Of a DNA stretch of 64,000 nt, positions 42,743-52,496 are shown piece by piece; position 1 is the stretch's first letter; the number at the start of each line of letters is the position of its first letter. A program made the position numbers and the translations under genes. The DNA is from Paraburkholderia sp. PREW-6R (GTDB lineage Bacteria; Pseudomonadota; Gammaproteobacteria; Burkholderiales; Burkholderiaceae): the NCBI RefSeq assembly GCF_039621805.1, contig NZ_CP155074.1, positions 558,001 through 622,000 on the forward strand, written 5' to 3'. A model generated the notes under the pieces. That model was not told where the DNA came from. It did not search any database and saw only the letters and a program-made list of their open reading frames with translations.

Positions 42743-44521
42743 ATGTCCGATATTGCCCATTCCGCCACCCCACTCAAAGGCGCGCGCGAGACGTTGCTCG
42801 CGTCTCTCAGCAATATCGTCGGCCCGCGCAACGTATTGACGAGCGATGCGCAGACGCGGCGCTACCGCACGGGTTATCGCTTCGGCACAGGCCGCGTGCT
42901 TGCGGTGGTGCGGCCCGGCACGCTGGTCGAACAGTGGCACATCCTCGCCGCCTGTGTTGCCGCGCGCACGATCGTCATCACGCAGGCGTCGAACACCGGT
43001 TTGACCGGCGGTTCGACGCCGGATGGCAACGACTACGACCGCGACGTCGTCATTATCAGCACCACACGCATCCGGCGCGTGCATCTGATCGACGGCGGCC
43101 GCCAGGTGGTCTGCATCGGCGGGACGACGCTCGATCAACTCGAACGCACGCTCAAGCCGCTTGGACGCGAGCCACATTCGGTTATTGGTTCGTCATGCAT
43201 TGGCGCATCGGTGCTGGGCGGAATCAGCAACAACTCGGGCGGCTCGCTCGTGCATCGCGGACCGGCTTACACGGAAATGGCACTGTTCGCCGCCGTCGAC
43301 GCGTCGGGCACGCTGCGCCTCGTCAATCATCTGGGTATCGAACTCGGCGCCACACCGGAAGCAATCCTGTCGCGCGTGGAGGCCGGTACGTTCAGTGCGG
43401 CGGACGTGCGCGACGGCGCGGCGGCGTCGGATCGTGAATACGCCACGCATGTACGTGATATCGATGCCGCCACGCCCGCGCGCTTCAATGCCGATCCCCG
43501 GCGGCTCTTCGAAGCGTCGGGTTGTGCCGGCAAGGTAATGGTATTTGCCGTGCGTCTCGATACATTCGCGGCTGAGCAGGGCGCGAAGGTGTTCTATATC
43601 GGCACCAATGACACGAGTGTGCTGACCGATATTCGCCGCCACGCGCTGGCGCATTTCACGCACCTGCCCATTGCCGGCGAATACATGCACCGCGACGCAT
43701 TCGACATTGCGAAGCAATACGGCAAGGACCTGTTCGTCATCATCGACAGGTTCGGCACGACTCGCCTGCCGGCGTTCTTCAACCTGAAAACACGAGCCGA
43801 CGCGTGGTTCGAGCGCCTGCGTTTCTTGCCCAGACATCTGACGGATCGCGCGCTGCAATGGGTCAGCGAGCGTCTTCCGGAACATCTGCCTCAGCGACTG
43901 AACATCTGGCGTGACCAGTACGAACATCACCTGATGCTGAAAGTCCCGGCGGCCGGCATTGAAGAAGTGCGTGCATTTCTGGCCGGGCGATTTGCGCAGT
44001 CGGGCGGCGCATATTTCGAATGCACGGACGAAGAGGGCCGCAAGGCTTTTTTGCATCGCTTCGCCGCGGCGAGTGCCGCCGTGCGTTACCGGGCGGTCCA
44101 TCACCGCGAGGTGGAAGACATCGTCGCGCTTGACATTGCGCTGCGGCGCAATGACCGCGACTGGTTCGAACGGTTGCCGGAAGAAATCGAGCGGCCGATC
44201 ATGCGAAAGCTGTACTACGGACACTTCCTGTGTCACGTGTTTCACCAGGACTACATCGTCGCAAAGGGTAATGACTGCGTTGCGCTCGAACACGCGATGC
44301 TCGAACTGCTCGACGTGCGCGGCGCCGCGTATCCCGCCGAACACAACGTGGGCCATCTATACGAAGCGACGCCGCAGCACGCTGCGTTCTATCGGGAACT
44401 CGATCCGTGCAACTGTTTCAATCCCGGCATTGGCAAGACGTCGAAGTTTGCGAATTATCGGGACACCGCGGCTTCACGACCGGTACACGCAGATGCGACC
44501 GAGCCGGCAGCTGCGCGGTAA
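42743..44521 (+). CDS. dld: Quinone-dependent D-lactate dehydrogenase
   Basis: 592 residues. The N-terminal FAD-binding domain is marked by TQASNTGLTGGSTPDGNDYDRDVVIISTTRIRRVHLIDGGRQVVCIGGTTLDQLERTL and IGASVLGGISNNSGGSLVHRG. The middle and C-terminal cap carries the membrane-associating lactate dehydrogenase domain, with RFFNLKTRADAWF and a C-terminal KGNDCVALEHAMLELLDVRGAAYPAEHNVGHLYEA stretch. It oxidises D-lactate to pyruvate and reduces ubiquinone at the inner membrane. It lies downstream of an LldR-type regulator with matching operators. Length and architecture agree with E. coli Dld. Confidence 0.93.
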   Translation: MSDIAHSATPLKGARETLLASLSNIVGPRNVLTSDAQTRRYRTGYRFGTGRVLAVVRPGTLVEQWHILAACVAARTIVITQASNTGLTGGSTPDGNDYDRDVVIISTTRIRRVHLIDGGRQVVCIGGTTLDQLERTLKPLGREPHSVIGSSCIGASVLGGISNNSGGSLVHRGPAYTEMALFAAVDASGTLRLVNHLGIELGATPEAILSRVEAGTFSAADVRDGAAASDREYATHVRDIDAATPARFNADPRRLFEASGCAGKVMVFAVRLDTFAAEQGAKVFYIGTNDTSVLTDIRRHALAHFTHLPIAGEYMHRDAFDIAKQYGKDLFVIIDRFGTTRLPAFFNLKTRADAWFERLRFLPRHLTDRALQWVSERLPEHLPQRLNIWRDQYEHHLMLKVPAAGIEEVRAFLAGRFAQSGGAYFECTDEEGRKAFLHRFAAASAAVRYRAVHHREVEDIVALDIALRRNDRDWFERLPEEIERPIMRKLYYGHFLCHVFHQDYIVAKGNDCVALEHAMLELLDVRGAAYPAEHNVGHLYEATPQHAAFYRELDPCNCFNPGIGKTSKFANYRDTAASRPVHADATEPAAAR

Positions 44522-44575
44522 TACGTAAGGGCAACCAGAAGGTTGTGTGCGCACATAACGTCACCGCCTCGCGTT

Positions 44576-45550
44576 TTAGTCCGGCTGGCCGTCATGAAAA
44601 TGAGGCAATACTTCGCTCGCCAGCTCGTCGATCACCTCGCTGACAGGCCGTTGCGACGCCAGATTGAACGTCACGTGGTGTGTCCCGTCCGCGCGCATCG
44701 CGCCGAGAATGTCGATCAACGCGTGCCGGCCGGTGCGATAGCCCAACGTCACGGGCTGGGCCGGCTCGTGCGGATCGCTGCTGAGCTCGACGCGCATTGC
44801 CACGCCGAAAGCGCGAAACGCACCGGGCGCGGCACGCGCCACGGCCGCGCGCCACATGCTGTAGCGGGCCCGCTGAGCGTCGGGCTCGCGATGGTAGGTC
44901 ATCCAGCCGAGCGAATGGCGCGCGATCCAGTCGACACTCTGGCCGCCTGAACCTACCGCAAGCATCGGCACGGCGCGCTCGCTTGCAGGCAGCAGACGGA
45001 ATTCGGGCGCACCCTCGGGCGATTGATCGGGAATGACGCGCGACGGACTGCCCAACGCGGCGGCCACCGTCTCCCAGTGATTGCGATAGAGTTCGCGCCG
45101 TTCATCGGCGTTGCGGCCGAAAGCGGCATACTCCGGCGGACGATCGCCGGACCCGAGACCAAGAATGAACCGGCCGCCGCTTAGCGTATCGACGGAGCGC
45201 GCAGCCTTGGCAATATGCAGCGGATGCCGCAGCGTGAGCACGATTGCGCCGCTGATCAACGCGATGCGGCGGGTCCGGTCGGCGAGTGCGCCAAGCAGCA
45301 CCCACGGGTCGAGATGTCCTACCGGGTCGGGATAATCGGGGCTGTTCAGCGGCACGTCGCGTACCCATAACGCGCGGAATGCGTGACGGTCGGCGCGTTC
45401 AGCGAGCAGGACCTGTTCGGTGAAATCGGCGACGGCCGTGTCGGCGCGCAGCAGCGGCAATGTCAGACCGATACTGAGCGCACCGTCCGTGAAAATGCGG
45501 TCTGCAGTGCTGGCATGCGCCGTTTCACCGTGCTGACGTACTGTTTCCAA
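44576..45550 (-). CDS. Luciferase-like (LLM) flavin-dependent oxidoreductase
   Basis: 324 residues. GLTLPLLRADTAVADFTEQVLLAERADRHAFRALWVRDVPLNSPDY and SGGRFILGLGSGDRPPEYAAFG match the luciferase-like monooxygenase family, together with VGSGGQSVDWIARHSLGWMTY. It binds FMN or F420-type flavin and oxidises an unknown substrate. It is convergent with dld and lies 60 bp before the polB stop on the same strand, without obvious coupling. Confidence 0.87.
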   Translation of the reverse strand: METVRQHGETAHASTADRIFTDGALSIGLTLPLLRADTAVADFTEQVLLAERADRHAFRALWVRDVPLNSPDYPDPVGHLDPWVLLGALADRTRRIALISGAIVLTLRHPLHIAKAARSVDTLSGGRFILGLGSGDRPPEYAAFGRNADERRELYRNHWETVAAALGSPSRVIPDQSPEGAPEFRLLPASERAVPMLAVGSGGQSVDWIARHSLGWMTYHREPDAQRARYSMWRAAVARAAPGAFRAFGVAMRVELSSDPHEPAQPVTLGYRTGRHALIDILGAMRADGTHHVTFNLASQRPVSEVIDELASEVLPHFHDGQPD

Positions 45551-45610
45551 CTCGCGACTCCATGGTTCCGTCTGGACGTTTGTACACGCCGGCTCAATGC
45601 TAGCACCGTG

Positions 45611-47977
45611 TCAGAACAACTGCTTTTGCCCTGACACCAGCGTCGTGAAGTCGTCGCGCAGCAATGGCAGGATCGCATCCGCGATAGGCTGCAATTGACG
45701 CGTCAGATAGTGATCGTAGTCGATCGCGGAACGCAGTGTTTCGAGTGGCTCAGGGCCCGCGATCGTCATGACATAGCTGATCCAGCCGCCATTCTGATAC
45801 TGCAGCGGCCGACCCTGCTGGCGGTTGAATTCGTCGGCGACGCGCGCGGCGCGCACATGCGGCGGCACGTTGCGCTCGTAATCGGTGAGTGGTCTGCGCA
45901 GCCGCTTGCGGTACACGAGTTGCTCGTCGCGCTTGCCGTCGATCGTGTCTCGCACATAGTCGCGCACATAGTCCTGATACGGTTGCCCCCGGAAAATGCG
46001 GCCATACAGTTCCTGCTGGAATTGCTGTGCAAGGGGTGTCCAGTCGGTGCGTACCGTTTCGAGCCCCTTGTAGACGATGTCTTCGCTGCCGTCCGGCAAC
46101 ATTGTCAGACCCGCGTAGCGTTTCTTGCTGCCTTCCTCCGCGCCGCGAATGGTGGGCATGAAAAAGCGCCGGTAGTGTCGCTCGAATTGCAGTTCGAGTG
46201 CGCTATCAAGGTTAAAGCGCGCGCGCAGACTCTCTTTCCACCATGCGTTGATATGGTCTACCAGCGCGCGGCCGATGCGGGCGGCGCCATCTTCGTCATG
46301 CGCGTGTTTCAGCCACACGAAAGTAGAATCCGTATCTCCGTAAATTACTTCATACCCTTGCGCCTCGATCAGTTCACGCGTGGTGTGCATGATTTCGTGG
46401 CCGCGCAGGGTGATCGACGACGCAAGGCGCGGATCGAAAAAGCGGCAGCCGGTGGAACCGAGCACGCCGTAGAACGCGTTCATGATGATTTTCAGCGCCT
46501 GCGAGAGCGGCTTGTTGTGCTCACGCTTGGCCGTTTCGCGCCCTTGCCAGACCTGCCCCACGATCGAGGGCAGGCAATGTCGGCTGCGCGAGAAGCGCGC
46601 GCCGAGAAAGCCGGGCACGGACTCGTCGTCGCCGGGATGCAGCATGCCTTCCACGAGGCCGACCGGGTCGATCAGAAACGTGCGGATGATCGACGGGTAC
46701 AGGCTCTTGTAGTCGAGCACCAGCACGGAGTCGTACAGACCGGGGCGTGAATCCATGACGAAGCCGCCCGGACTGGCCGCGCCGGCGACGTCGCCGAGAT
46801 TGGGTGCAATGTAGCCCTGCCGATGCATACGCGGCATATACAGATGCGTAAAAGCCGCCACTGATCCGCCGCTTCGATCCACGGACAGCCCTGTCACCGT
46901 GGCGCGTTCGAGCAAGAACGGCAGCAATTCGGTTCTGGCGAAAATGCGCGTGACCAGTTCGCAATCCTTGAGGTTATAGGTGGCGAGCGCCGGCTTGTCT
47001 TCGTCGAAACGGCGCTGGATTTCATCCATGCGCTGATAGGGGTTGTCGATCGCCTTGCCTTCGCCCAGTACGGAACGCGAGACGTATTCGAGACTGAATG
47101 ACGGAAAACTCCACGTGGCCGAACGAAGCGCCTCGATGCCGTCGATGATCAGACGTCCTGCGATGCCCGCGAAATAATGATTCTGCTTCAGACCGTGTTC
47201 GCGCCATTCCATCAGTGCGCCACCGCGCCCGAGCCGCAACGGAACGCGATATTGTTCAGCGTGCTGATGCAACACGCGCAAATCGAACTGCACCACATTC
47301 CAGCCGATAATCGCATCAGGATCGTACCGCTCGATCCACGCAATCAGCTTTTCGAGCAATTGGGCGCGGGTTTCGCAGTATTCGAGGTCGAAGTCGAGAC
47401 CTCGGGCGTCGCCATTCGGCGGCCCGAGCATATACACCTGCCGCTGTCCGCACCCTTCGAGCGCGATCGAATAGAGTTCGGCATGCGCGCTCGTTTCGAT
47501 ATCGAGCGACACGAGCTTTAATGCTGGCCGGTAATCCGCCGCGGGTTTCAATTCGGCGTCAAGAAGGGGGCCGTGTGTTTGCTCGTCGCCAGTGAAGAGC
47601 ACGGGCGCGGTAATGAAACGCTCCATCATGTAGCGTTCCGGCGGCAGAACATCGGCTTCGTAAATGTCGACGCCGCCTTGCTTCAGACGCTTTTCAAAGC
47701 CAGTAAGCTGGCGATACTGCTTGCAGTAAAGACCCATCACCGGACGATGCCGGAAGTCGCACAGTTCAAGCGGGCGCAAATCGAGCGGTGCTTCGCGGCG
47801 CAGAATTGTTTCCGCGCGTTCGCGGTGTTCAACGGGAATGAACGCCACCGAAGGCTGCGGCCGCAGACGAACGTGACGCGGCCCATGACGGGTCGCCAGC
47901 CAGAAATCCACTTCCGTACCCGCGGGCGTATCGCGCCAATGTCGGGTCAAGATAAAACCCTGTTCGAGCTCAGCCAA
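45611..47977 (-). CDS. polB: DNA polymerase II
   Basis: 788 residues from a TTG at 47977, chosen because AGAGGTGG lies upstream and because the resulting start aligns with the usual AGFILTRHWRDTPxGTEV N-terminus. The exonuclease site is visible as LDIETS (D159, E161), FDLRVL (D232) and YNLKDCE (D338). The polymerase site has LDYKSLYPSI (421-430), KIIMNAFYG (K496) and YGDTDS (546-551), followed by KKRY. It is a family B repair and translesion polymerase. No obvious LexA box precedes it. Upstream in-frame codons exist to 48097 but do not match the family. Confidence 0.95.
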   Translation of the reverse strand: MAELEQGFILTRHWRDTPAGTEVDFWLATRHGPRHVRLRPQPSVAFIPVEHRERAETILRREAPLDLRPLELCDFRHRPVMGLYCKQYRQLTGFEKRLKQGGVDIYEADVLPPERYMMERFITAPVLFTGDEQTHGPLLDAELKPAADYRPALKLVSLDIETSAHAELYSIALEGCGQRQVYMLGPPNGDARGLDFDLEYCETRAQLLEKLIAWIERYDPDAIIGWNVVQFDLRVLHQHAEQYRVPLRLGRGGALMEWREHGLKQNHYFAGIAGRLIIDGIEALRSATWSFPSFSLEYVSRSVLGEGKAIDNPYQRMDEIQRRFDEDKPALATYNLKDCELVTRIFARTELLPFLLERATVTGLSVDRSGGSVAAFTHLYMPRMHRQGYIAPNLGDVAGAASPGGFVMDSRPGLYDSVLVLDYKSLYPSIIRTFLIDPVGLVEGMLHPGDDESVPGFLGARFSRSRHCLPSIVGQVWQGRETAKREHNKPLSQALKIIMNAFYGVLGSTGCRFFDPRLASSITLRGHEIMHTTRELIEAQGYEVIYGDTDSTFVWLKHAHDEDGAARIGRALVDHINAWWKESLRARFNLDSALELQFERHYRRFFMPTIRGAEEGSKKRYAGLTMLPDGSEDIVYKGLETVRTDWTPLAQQFQQELYGRIFRGQPYQDYVRDYVRDTIDGKRDEQLVYRKRLRRPLTDYERNVPPHVRAARVADEFNRQQGRPLQYQNGGWISYVMTIAGPEPLETLRSAIDYDHYLTRQLQPIADAILPLLRDDFTTLVSGQKQLF

Positions 47978-48161
47978 ACTTCCACCTCTAAACGCAGCGT
48001 GATCGCTAACCGCGATTTTAACGCCGACGACCCGGCATGCGGATGCAACTGCGCCGCGCAATCTGTATGATCGTGCTGCAGCAATTATCCGGCGCAAGCC
48101 AACGCGCCGTGCAGTTTTCTAATAGCGGTCTTCCAATTCTTCTAATAGCGGAGTGAAAGAT

Positions 48162-48587
48162 ATGACTTTGGGCAAACTTCTTGTGGCAGTCGCGGTGGCG
48201 GCAGCGAGTGTGGGCGCGCATGCGCAAGTCGCGGGGACGCAGCCGCTAAGCGTTACGGTCGAGCAGTCCAATGCGCTGCTGAGCGGCTGGAGCGTCAAGA
48301 AGAGCATCCTCGGCAAAGCCGTCTATAACGACAAGAACGAAAAAATCGGTGCCATTCGCGACCTCGTGGTAGCGCCGGACGGTTCGCTTTCGGCGGCCAT
48401 CGTTTCGGCCGGCGGATTTCTCGGTGTTGCGTCACACGACGTAGCCGTGCCGATCGCTGCACTGGATGTACGCTCGGGCAATTTCTATCTGGCGGGCGCA
48501 ACGAAAGATGCGCTGAAGGCCACGCCGGAGTTTCAGTACAACAAGGTTCAATCGCCGCCGAAGCCTAAAAAGCTGACTGCGCAGTAA
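48162..48587 (+). CDS. PRC-barrel domain protein, exported
   Basis: 141 residues from the ATG at 48162, favoured by GGAG at 48150-48153 (an alternative GTG lies at 48153). A signal peptide ends near VGAHA (residue 21). The body carries VKKSILGKAVYNDKNEKIGAIRDLVVAPDGSLSAAIVSAGGFLGVASHDVAVPIAAL, a PRC-barrel fold. Exported PRC-barrel proteins are common and may bind metals or other ligands in the periplasm. It is divergent from polB and ends in a terminator. Function unknown. Confidence 0.85.
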   Translation: MTLGKLLVAVAVAAASVGAHAQVAGTQPLSVTVEQSNALLSGWSVKKSILGKAVYNDKNEKIGAIRDLVVAPDGSLSAAIVSAGGFLGVASHDVAVPIAALDVRSGNFYLAGATKDALKATPEFQYNKVQSPPKPKKLTAQ

Positions 48588-48596
48588 GGTGCATTG

Positions 48597-48629
48597 AAGC
48601 CGGCGGATTGAAAGACGCCGGCTTTATTT
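48597..48629 (+). terminator. Terminator of the PRC-barrel gene
   Basis: AAGCCGGCG with CGCCGGCTT forms a 9-bp stem with a 10-nt loop; the 3 prime arm runs into TTTATTT. Confidence 0.85.
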
Positions 48630-48684
48630 CAGGTCGTGTGCCGCGGCTCGATGCGGTGCAACGCGGTGGCAACGCTGGCGCACA

Positions 48685-49695
48685 TCAAGCTTCGAGCGCG
48701 AGTGTGGCAAACGTGCCGAGCCAGTGCTCGCCCATGTAATCGCCGGCCACGTGAGGGAGAGCGCTATGCAAGTGACGCTCCGCCGCATCGAATAGCGCCG
48801 CACGGCGGCAGTCGCCTGCCGGCAGCGCGCGCGCCAGCGACCGCTGGCACCATGCGCGGCTCAGATTCAATCCGTCGAGATGAGCAATCTTGCCGTCCGT
48901 GCGATCCGTCACGGTAACGGGTTCAAAGAGCGTGGCAGGTTTCTTCGCGCCGAGTTCAGGCAGAAAGCGGCCGAACCAGTCGACGAATTGCGCGGGCGGC
49001 AACACGCGGCGCATCAGTTCCGCCTCCATCAGCGAAGGTGACAGGAACTCGTCGCCGGCCGGCTCCCATGCCTGGCATCCTACGTCGTTCAGAAACCAGC
49101 GTTCGGCGGTGTTGACCACCAATGCTTCGAGCGATTCACGCGACTTCTGGCGCGCGAAATCCAGTGTCAACGCCAGCGCAAATGCCATATTGAAGTGCGT
49201 GCCGACCCGCAGCGGATACGTCGCCTTCGGCAAAAAATCCTCGAAGCGTTCAACAAACACATCGGTAAGCGGCGCGAAAGTCTTGGACCAGCGCGCCGCA
49301 TCGGACAGCTTCAGCGCATCGAGCTGCGCACTGAGCGCGAGCAGCCATGCCCATCCGTAAGGCCGCTCGAAGCCGCGGTTATGCGGCAGATCCAGATAGG
49401 CGACTTCACCGGCCACGTTGGCCTCGGTGAAATGCTCGTCCACGACGGCGACAATGCGCGGCGCCTCGGGCAAATCCGGAAAGCGCTCGAGTAGATGCAG
49501 AATCAACCAGTAACCGTGCACGCAGGAATGCCAGTCATAGCTGCCGTAAAAAATCGGATGCAGCGCGCGCGGACCTTGCACGTCCTGCGGGCCGGCAAGC
49601 GAGTGGGTCAGCTTGTTCGGATACTCGCGCGTGAGGTGGGCCAGCGCCAGGTTCGCGAATCTGGACGCGAATTCGGGGGTGAGTTGCGTATTCAT
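48685..49695 (-). CDS. DUF2891 family protein
   Basis: 336 residues from the ATG at 49695. The sequence LTREYPNKLTHSLAGPQDVQGPRALHPIFYGSYDWHSCVHGYWLILHLLERFPDLP and HFNMAFALALTLDFARQ are characteristic of the DUF2891 family, a predicted alpha/alpha-barrel with conserved His, Cys and Trp. It has no signal peptide. The reaction is unknown. It is on the same strand as the polyamine genes upstream but 113 bp from puuB and separated from them, so it may be a separate unit. A possible inverted repeat GTAC-GCAATA-GTAC lies upstream. Confidence 0.82.
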   Translation of the reverse strand: MNTQLTPEFASRFANLALAHLTREYPNKLTHSLAGPQDVQGPRALHPIFYGSYDWHSCVHGYWLILHLLERFPDLPEAPRIVAVVDEHFTEANVAGEVAYLDLPHNRGFERPYGWAWLLALSAQLDALKLSDAARWSKTFAPLTDVFVERFEDFLPKATYPLRVGTHFNMAFALALTLDFARQKSRESLEALVVNTAERWFLNDVGCQAWEPAGDEFLSPSLMEAELMRRVLPPAQFVDWFGRFLPELGAKKPATLFEPVTVTDRTDGKIAHLDGLNLSRAWCQRSLARALPAGDCRRAALFDAAERHLHSALPHVAGDYMGEHWLGTFATLALEA

Positions 49696-49808
49696 AGGCG
49701 GCTCCTCTTCATGCCAGGCGACAGTCAGGTGTGACAGTATGATGTCGATGGTACGCAATAGTACAGCCGTCTGCCGGGTTGCAGCAGGAGTAGCCGCCGC
49801 CACAGGTA

Positions 49809-51131
49809 TTAGAACAGTTCTAGAAGCCGGTGATACATCATGCCTAATTCGAGCGCTGGCCGGCGCAATGCCGGTCCGCCCGGAAAACGCGCATGACGAA
49901 GTTGGGCGAACAGGTCGAAGGCCGCCGTTTGTCCCGCGATCGCTTTGGCGACCACGCGCCCCGCGATACCCGTCAGCGCCACGCCGTGCCCTGAAAAGCC
50001 TTGCACGTAGAAGTAGTTCGGGTCGATCAACCCGAAATCGGGCGCGCGATTGCGCGTTACGTCGACAAAACCGCCCCATGCATAATCGATTTTCACATCC
50101 GCGAGTTGAGGAAAAACACCCACCATTCGCTCGCGAATGGCCTGTGCGAGTTGTGCGGGCGACGCGCCGGTAGAACTCGCGCGCCCGCCGAACAGCAACC
50201 GGTGATCGGCCGACAGACGGAAGTAGTCGAGAAAGAAATTGTTATCGCAGATTGCCTCGCGACGTGTAATCAATGCATTGGCGCGCGCGGCGCCAAGCGG
50301 TTGCGTGGCGACGATGTACGACGCGATCGGCGCAATGCGTGCAGCGACCGGCGCGGGCAGTACGTTGCCGATAGTGGCGTTGCCGCACACAACGACAAAA
50401 CGGCAGCGCACCTCACCGTCCGGCGTTTGAACGACGGGGCGGCCGCCGCGCACGACCTCGATTACCGGCGAATTCGCGAAGAGTTGCACACCCTCGCGGC
50501 GCGCCGCGTCGGCGAGACCGAGACAGTATTTGAGCGGGTGCAGGTGCCCGGAAAAAGGATCGTAGACGCCGGCGAGATAACGCCCGGACGCCACGCGGGA
50601 GCGAATTGCATCGGTGTCGAGCCATGAAAGCCTGTCATACCCCCAGCGTTGCGATGCCGATTCCATCCACGCCCGCAGATCCGGCACACGTTTGGGACGG
50701 GTGGCGACGGTCAGATAGCCTGGCGTGAAATCGCATTGAATTCGATAGCGTTCGATGCGTTCCCGCACGAGCGCCACGCCTTCTATCGACATCGCCCACG
50801 CGGCGCGCGCTCCCTCCAGCCCGAGTTGCCGTTCGATGATCTCGTCTTTTGCGAAACCGACGAGCGTCTGCCCGCCATTGCGTCCGGATGCGCCCCAGCC
50901 TGGACGGTGAGCGTCGAGCACGACCACCGAGAGCCCGCGAGCACGGCATTCCAGCGCCACCGACAAGCCGGCGAATCCCGCGCCGATCACGCAAACATCT
51001 GCGTCGATCGCGGTATCGAGCGCCGGGTCGTCCGCAAGCGGACGCGTGACACTCGCTTCGTAGTAGGAGTTGGCGATCAGCGCGTTGGCGCGCTGGTCGA
51101 GTGTGTTGAAAGCGAAAGTCGGGGCATTCAT
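49809..51131 (-). CDS. puuB: PuuB-like FAD-dependent oxidase, second copy
   Basis: 440 residues from the ATG at 51131 (an in-frame TTG precedes it). DADVCVIGAGFAGLSVALECRARGLSVVVLDAHRPGWGASGRNGGQTLVGF is the FAD site; the FxGHGVAL and RFPGG segments near the C-terminus are those of the DAO/GOX-like family that includes gamma-glutamylputrescine oxidase. It oxidises a gamma-glutamylated amine or other N-substituted amine and makes H2O2. Its start overlaps the stop of the other puuB copy in TGATG. The two copies are clearly diverged, so they may prefer different polyamines. Confidence 0.85.
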   Translation of the reverse strand: MNAPTFAFNTLDQRANALIANSYYEASVTRPLADDPALDTAIDADVCVIGAGFAGLSVALECRARGLSVVVLDAHRPGWGASGRNGGQTLVGFAKDEIIERQLGLEGARAAWAMSIEGVALVRERIERYRIQCDFTPGYLTVATRPKRVPDLRAWMESASQRWGYDRLSWLDTDAIRSRVASGRYLAGVYDPFSGHLHPLKYCLGLADAARREGVQLFANSPVIEVVRGGRPVVQTPDGEVRCRFVVVCGNATIGNVLPAPVAARIAPIASYIVATQPLGAARANALITRREAICDNNFFLDYFRLSADHRLLFGGRASSTGASPAQLAQAIRERMVGVFPQLADVKIDYAWGGFVDVTRNRAPDFGLIDPNYFYVQGFSGHGVALTGIAGRVVAKAIAGQTAAFDLFAQLRHARFPGGPALRRPALELGMMYHRLLELF

Positions 51132-52423
51132 CAAAGCAGGTCCTTCATCCGATACCAGGCCATGGCGAGTACGAGGGCGGGCGTGCGCAACGCTGCGCCG
51201 CCAGGAAAATCACGGTGACGGATCTTGCCGAACAGATCGAAGCGCGATGCCTGACCATGAATTGCCTCGGCGATCAGCTTGCCGGCAAGTCCCGTAGTGT
51301 TCACGCCGTGTCCAGAGAAGCCTTGCGCAAAATATACCGTAGGGGACAGCCGGCCGAAATGCGGCGCGCGATTCATCGTGATGTCCACGAAGCCGCCCCA
51401 CGCATAGTCGATTTTGACATCGTGGAGTTGCGGGAATGTTTTGAGCATATCGCGGCGCATCGCTTCACCCAGATTGCGCGGCGCGAAGGTCGAATAGCTG
51501 ACCTTGCCGCCCCACAGCAAACGATTGTCGGGCGAGGGCCGGAAATAATCGAGCACGAAACGACTATCGCACACGGCAGCTTTCGCCGGCATCAGTGCTT
51601 CGGCGCGATCCGCGTCGAGCGGTTCAGTCGCGATGACGTAGGTGCCCACGGGCATGATCTTGCTCGCGATATCCGGTGCGAGGCGACCGAGATACGTGTT
51701 GCACGCGAGCACGACGAAGCCTGCTTTTACCTGGCCGCGCGCAGTTTGCGCGACATGCCGGCCGCTTTCTTCTCGCAGTGCGGTCACGCAACTATCTTCG
51801 AAAATCCGCACGCCCGCTTCTCGTGCGGCGCGGGCAAGGCCAAGCGTGTAATTCAGCGGATGCAGGTGGCCGCTGTCCGCGTCGAACAGGCCGCCCAGGT
51901 AGCGCTGGGACTGAACGTAGTTGCCGACGCCGTCCGCGTCGATAAAGCTGAAACGGTCATAGCCAAAGCGATGCTGCGCTTCGTCACGCCATTTTTGCAG
52001 CGCGCTCACATCGCGCGGTTTATTGGCGGCGGTCAGATAGCCGATCGTCAGATCGCATTCGATACGGTGCTTCGCAACGCGCTCCCTGACAATGTCCAGT
52101 GTTTCGATGCCCATGTCCCAGATGCGCTTCACGTCGTCGGCCGACATGTACTTTGAAAACGTGTCGATGTCGCATGCGAAACCGCCGATCAACTGGCCGC
52201 CGTTGCGACCGCTTGCCGCCCATCCCACTTTCGACGCCTCCAGTACGGCCACTGAGTAGCCGCGTTCCGCGAGGTTGAGCGCGGCGGAGATGCCGGTGAG
52301 GCCGGCGCCGATCACGCAGACGTCGACATCGAGCGTAGTGTCGAGCGGCGCATGCCGGGTAGTGTCATTCGCGGTGGCCGCGTAATACGACGCGACGTGA
52401 GGCTGGTTCGAGAATCGGAGCAT
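51131..52423 (-). CDS. puuB: PuuB-like FAD-dependent oxidase (gamma-glutamylputrescine oxidase), first copy
   Basis: 430 residues from the ATG at 52423. The start HVASYYAATANDTTRHAPLDTTLDVDVCVIGAGLTGISAALNLAERGYSVAVLEASKVGWAASGRNGGQ resembles E. coli PuuB, including the SYYAA leader, so this is probably the closer orthologue. It oxidises gamma-glutamylputrescine to gamma-glutamyl-gamma-aminobutyraldehyde with release of ammonia and H2O2. An upstream in-frame ATG at 52471 falls in the loop of a stem-loop and is rejected. It follows DUF3138 after that hairpin and is coupled to the second copy. Confidence 0.88.
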   Translation of the reverse strand: MLRFSNQPHVASYYAATANDTTRHAPLDTTLDVDVCVIGAGLTGISAALNLAERGYSVAVLEASKVGWAASGRNGGQLIGGFACDIDTFSKYMSADDVKRIWDMGIETLDIVRERVAKHRIECDLTIGYLTAANKPRDVSALQKWRDEAQHRFGYDRFSFIDADGVGNYVQSQRYLGGLFDADSGHLHPLNYTLGLARAAREAGVRIFEDSCVTALREESGRHVAQTARGQVKAGFVVLACNTYLGRLAPDIASKIMPVGTYVIATEPLDADRAEALMPAKAAVCDSRFVLDYFRPSPDNRLLWGGKVSYSTFAPRNLGEAMRRDMLKTFPQLHDVKIDYAWGGFVDITMNRAPHFGRLSPTVYFAQGFSGHGVNTTGLAGKLIAEAIHGQASRFDLFGKIRHRDFPGGAALRTPALVLAMAWYRMKDLL

Positions 52424-52449
52424 AGGCAGGTGGGCGCAAAGTGCCTTTG

Positions 52450-52481
52450 GCGTGGCCTCTTTCTTCAGCATGAGGCCACGC
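52450..52481 (-). promoter_or_regulatory. Intercistronic stem-loop between DUF3138 and puuB genes
   Basis: GCGTGGCCTC (52450-52459) and GAGGCCACGC (52472-52481) form a perfect 10-bp stem with a 12-nt loop. No T tract follows on the minus strand. It probably stabilises the mRNA of the upstream outer-membrane gene or sets differential expression. Confidence 0.6.
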
Positions 52482-52496
52482 GTGCGGCGGTGCGGA

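Noticed and set aside
47978..48161. Possible LexA box upstream of polB (CTGTATGATCGTGCTG near 48063)
   Set aside because: The CTGT half is present but the partner ACAG is not at the required spacing on either strand.
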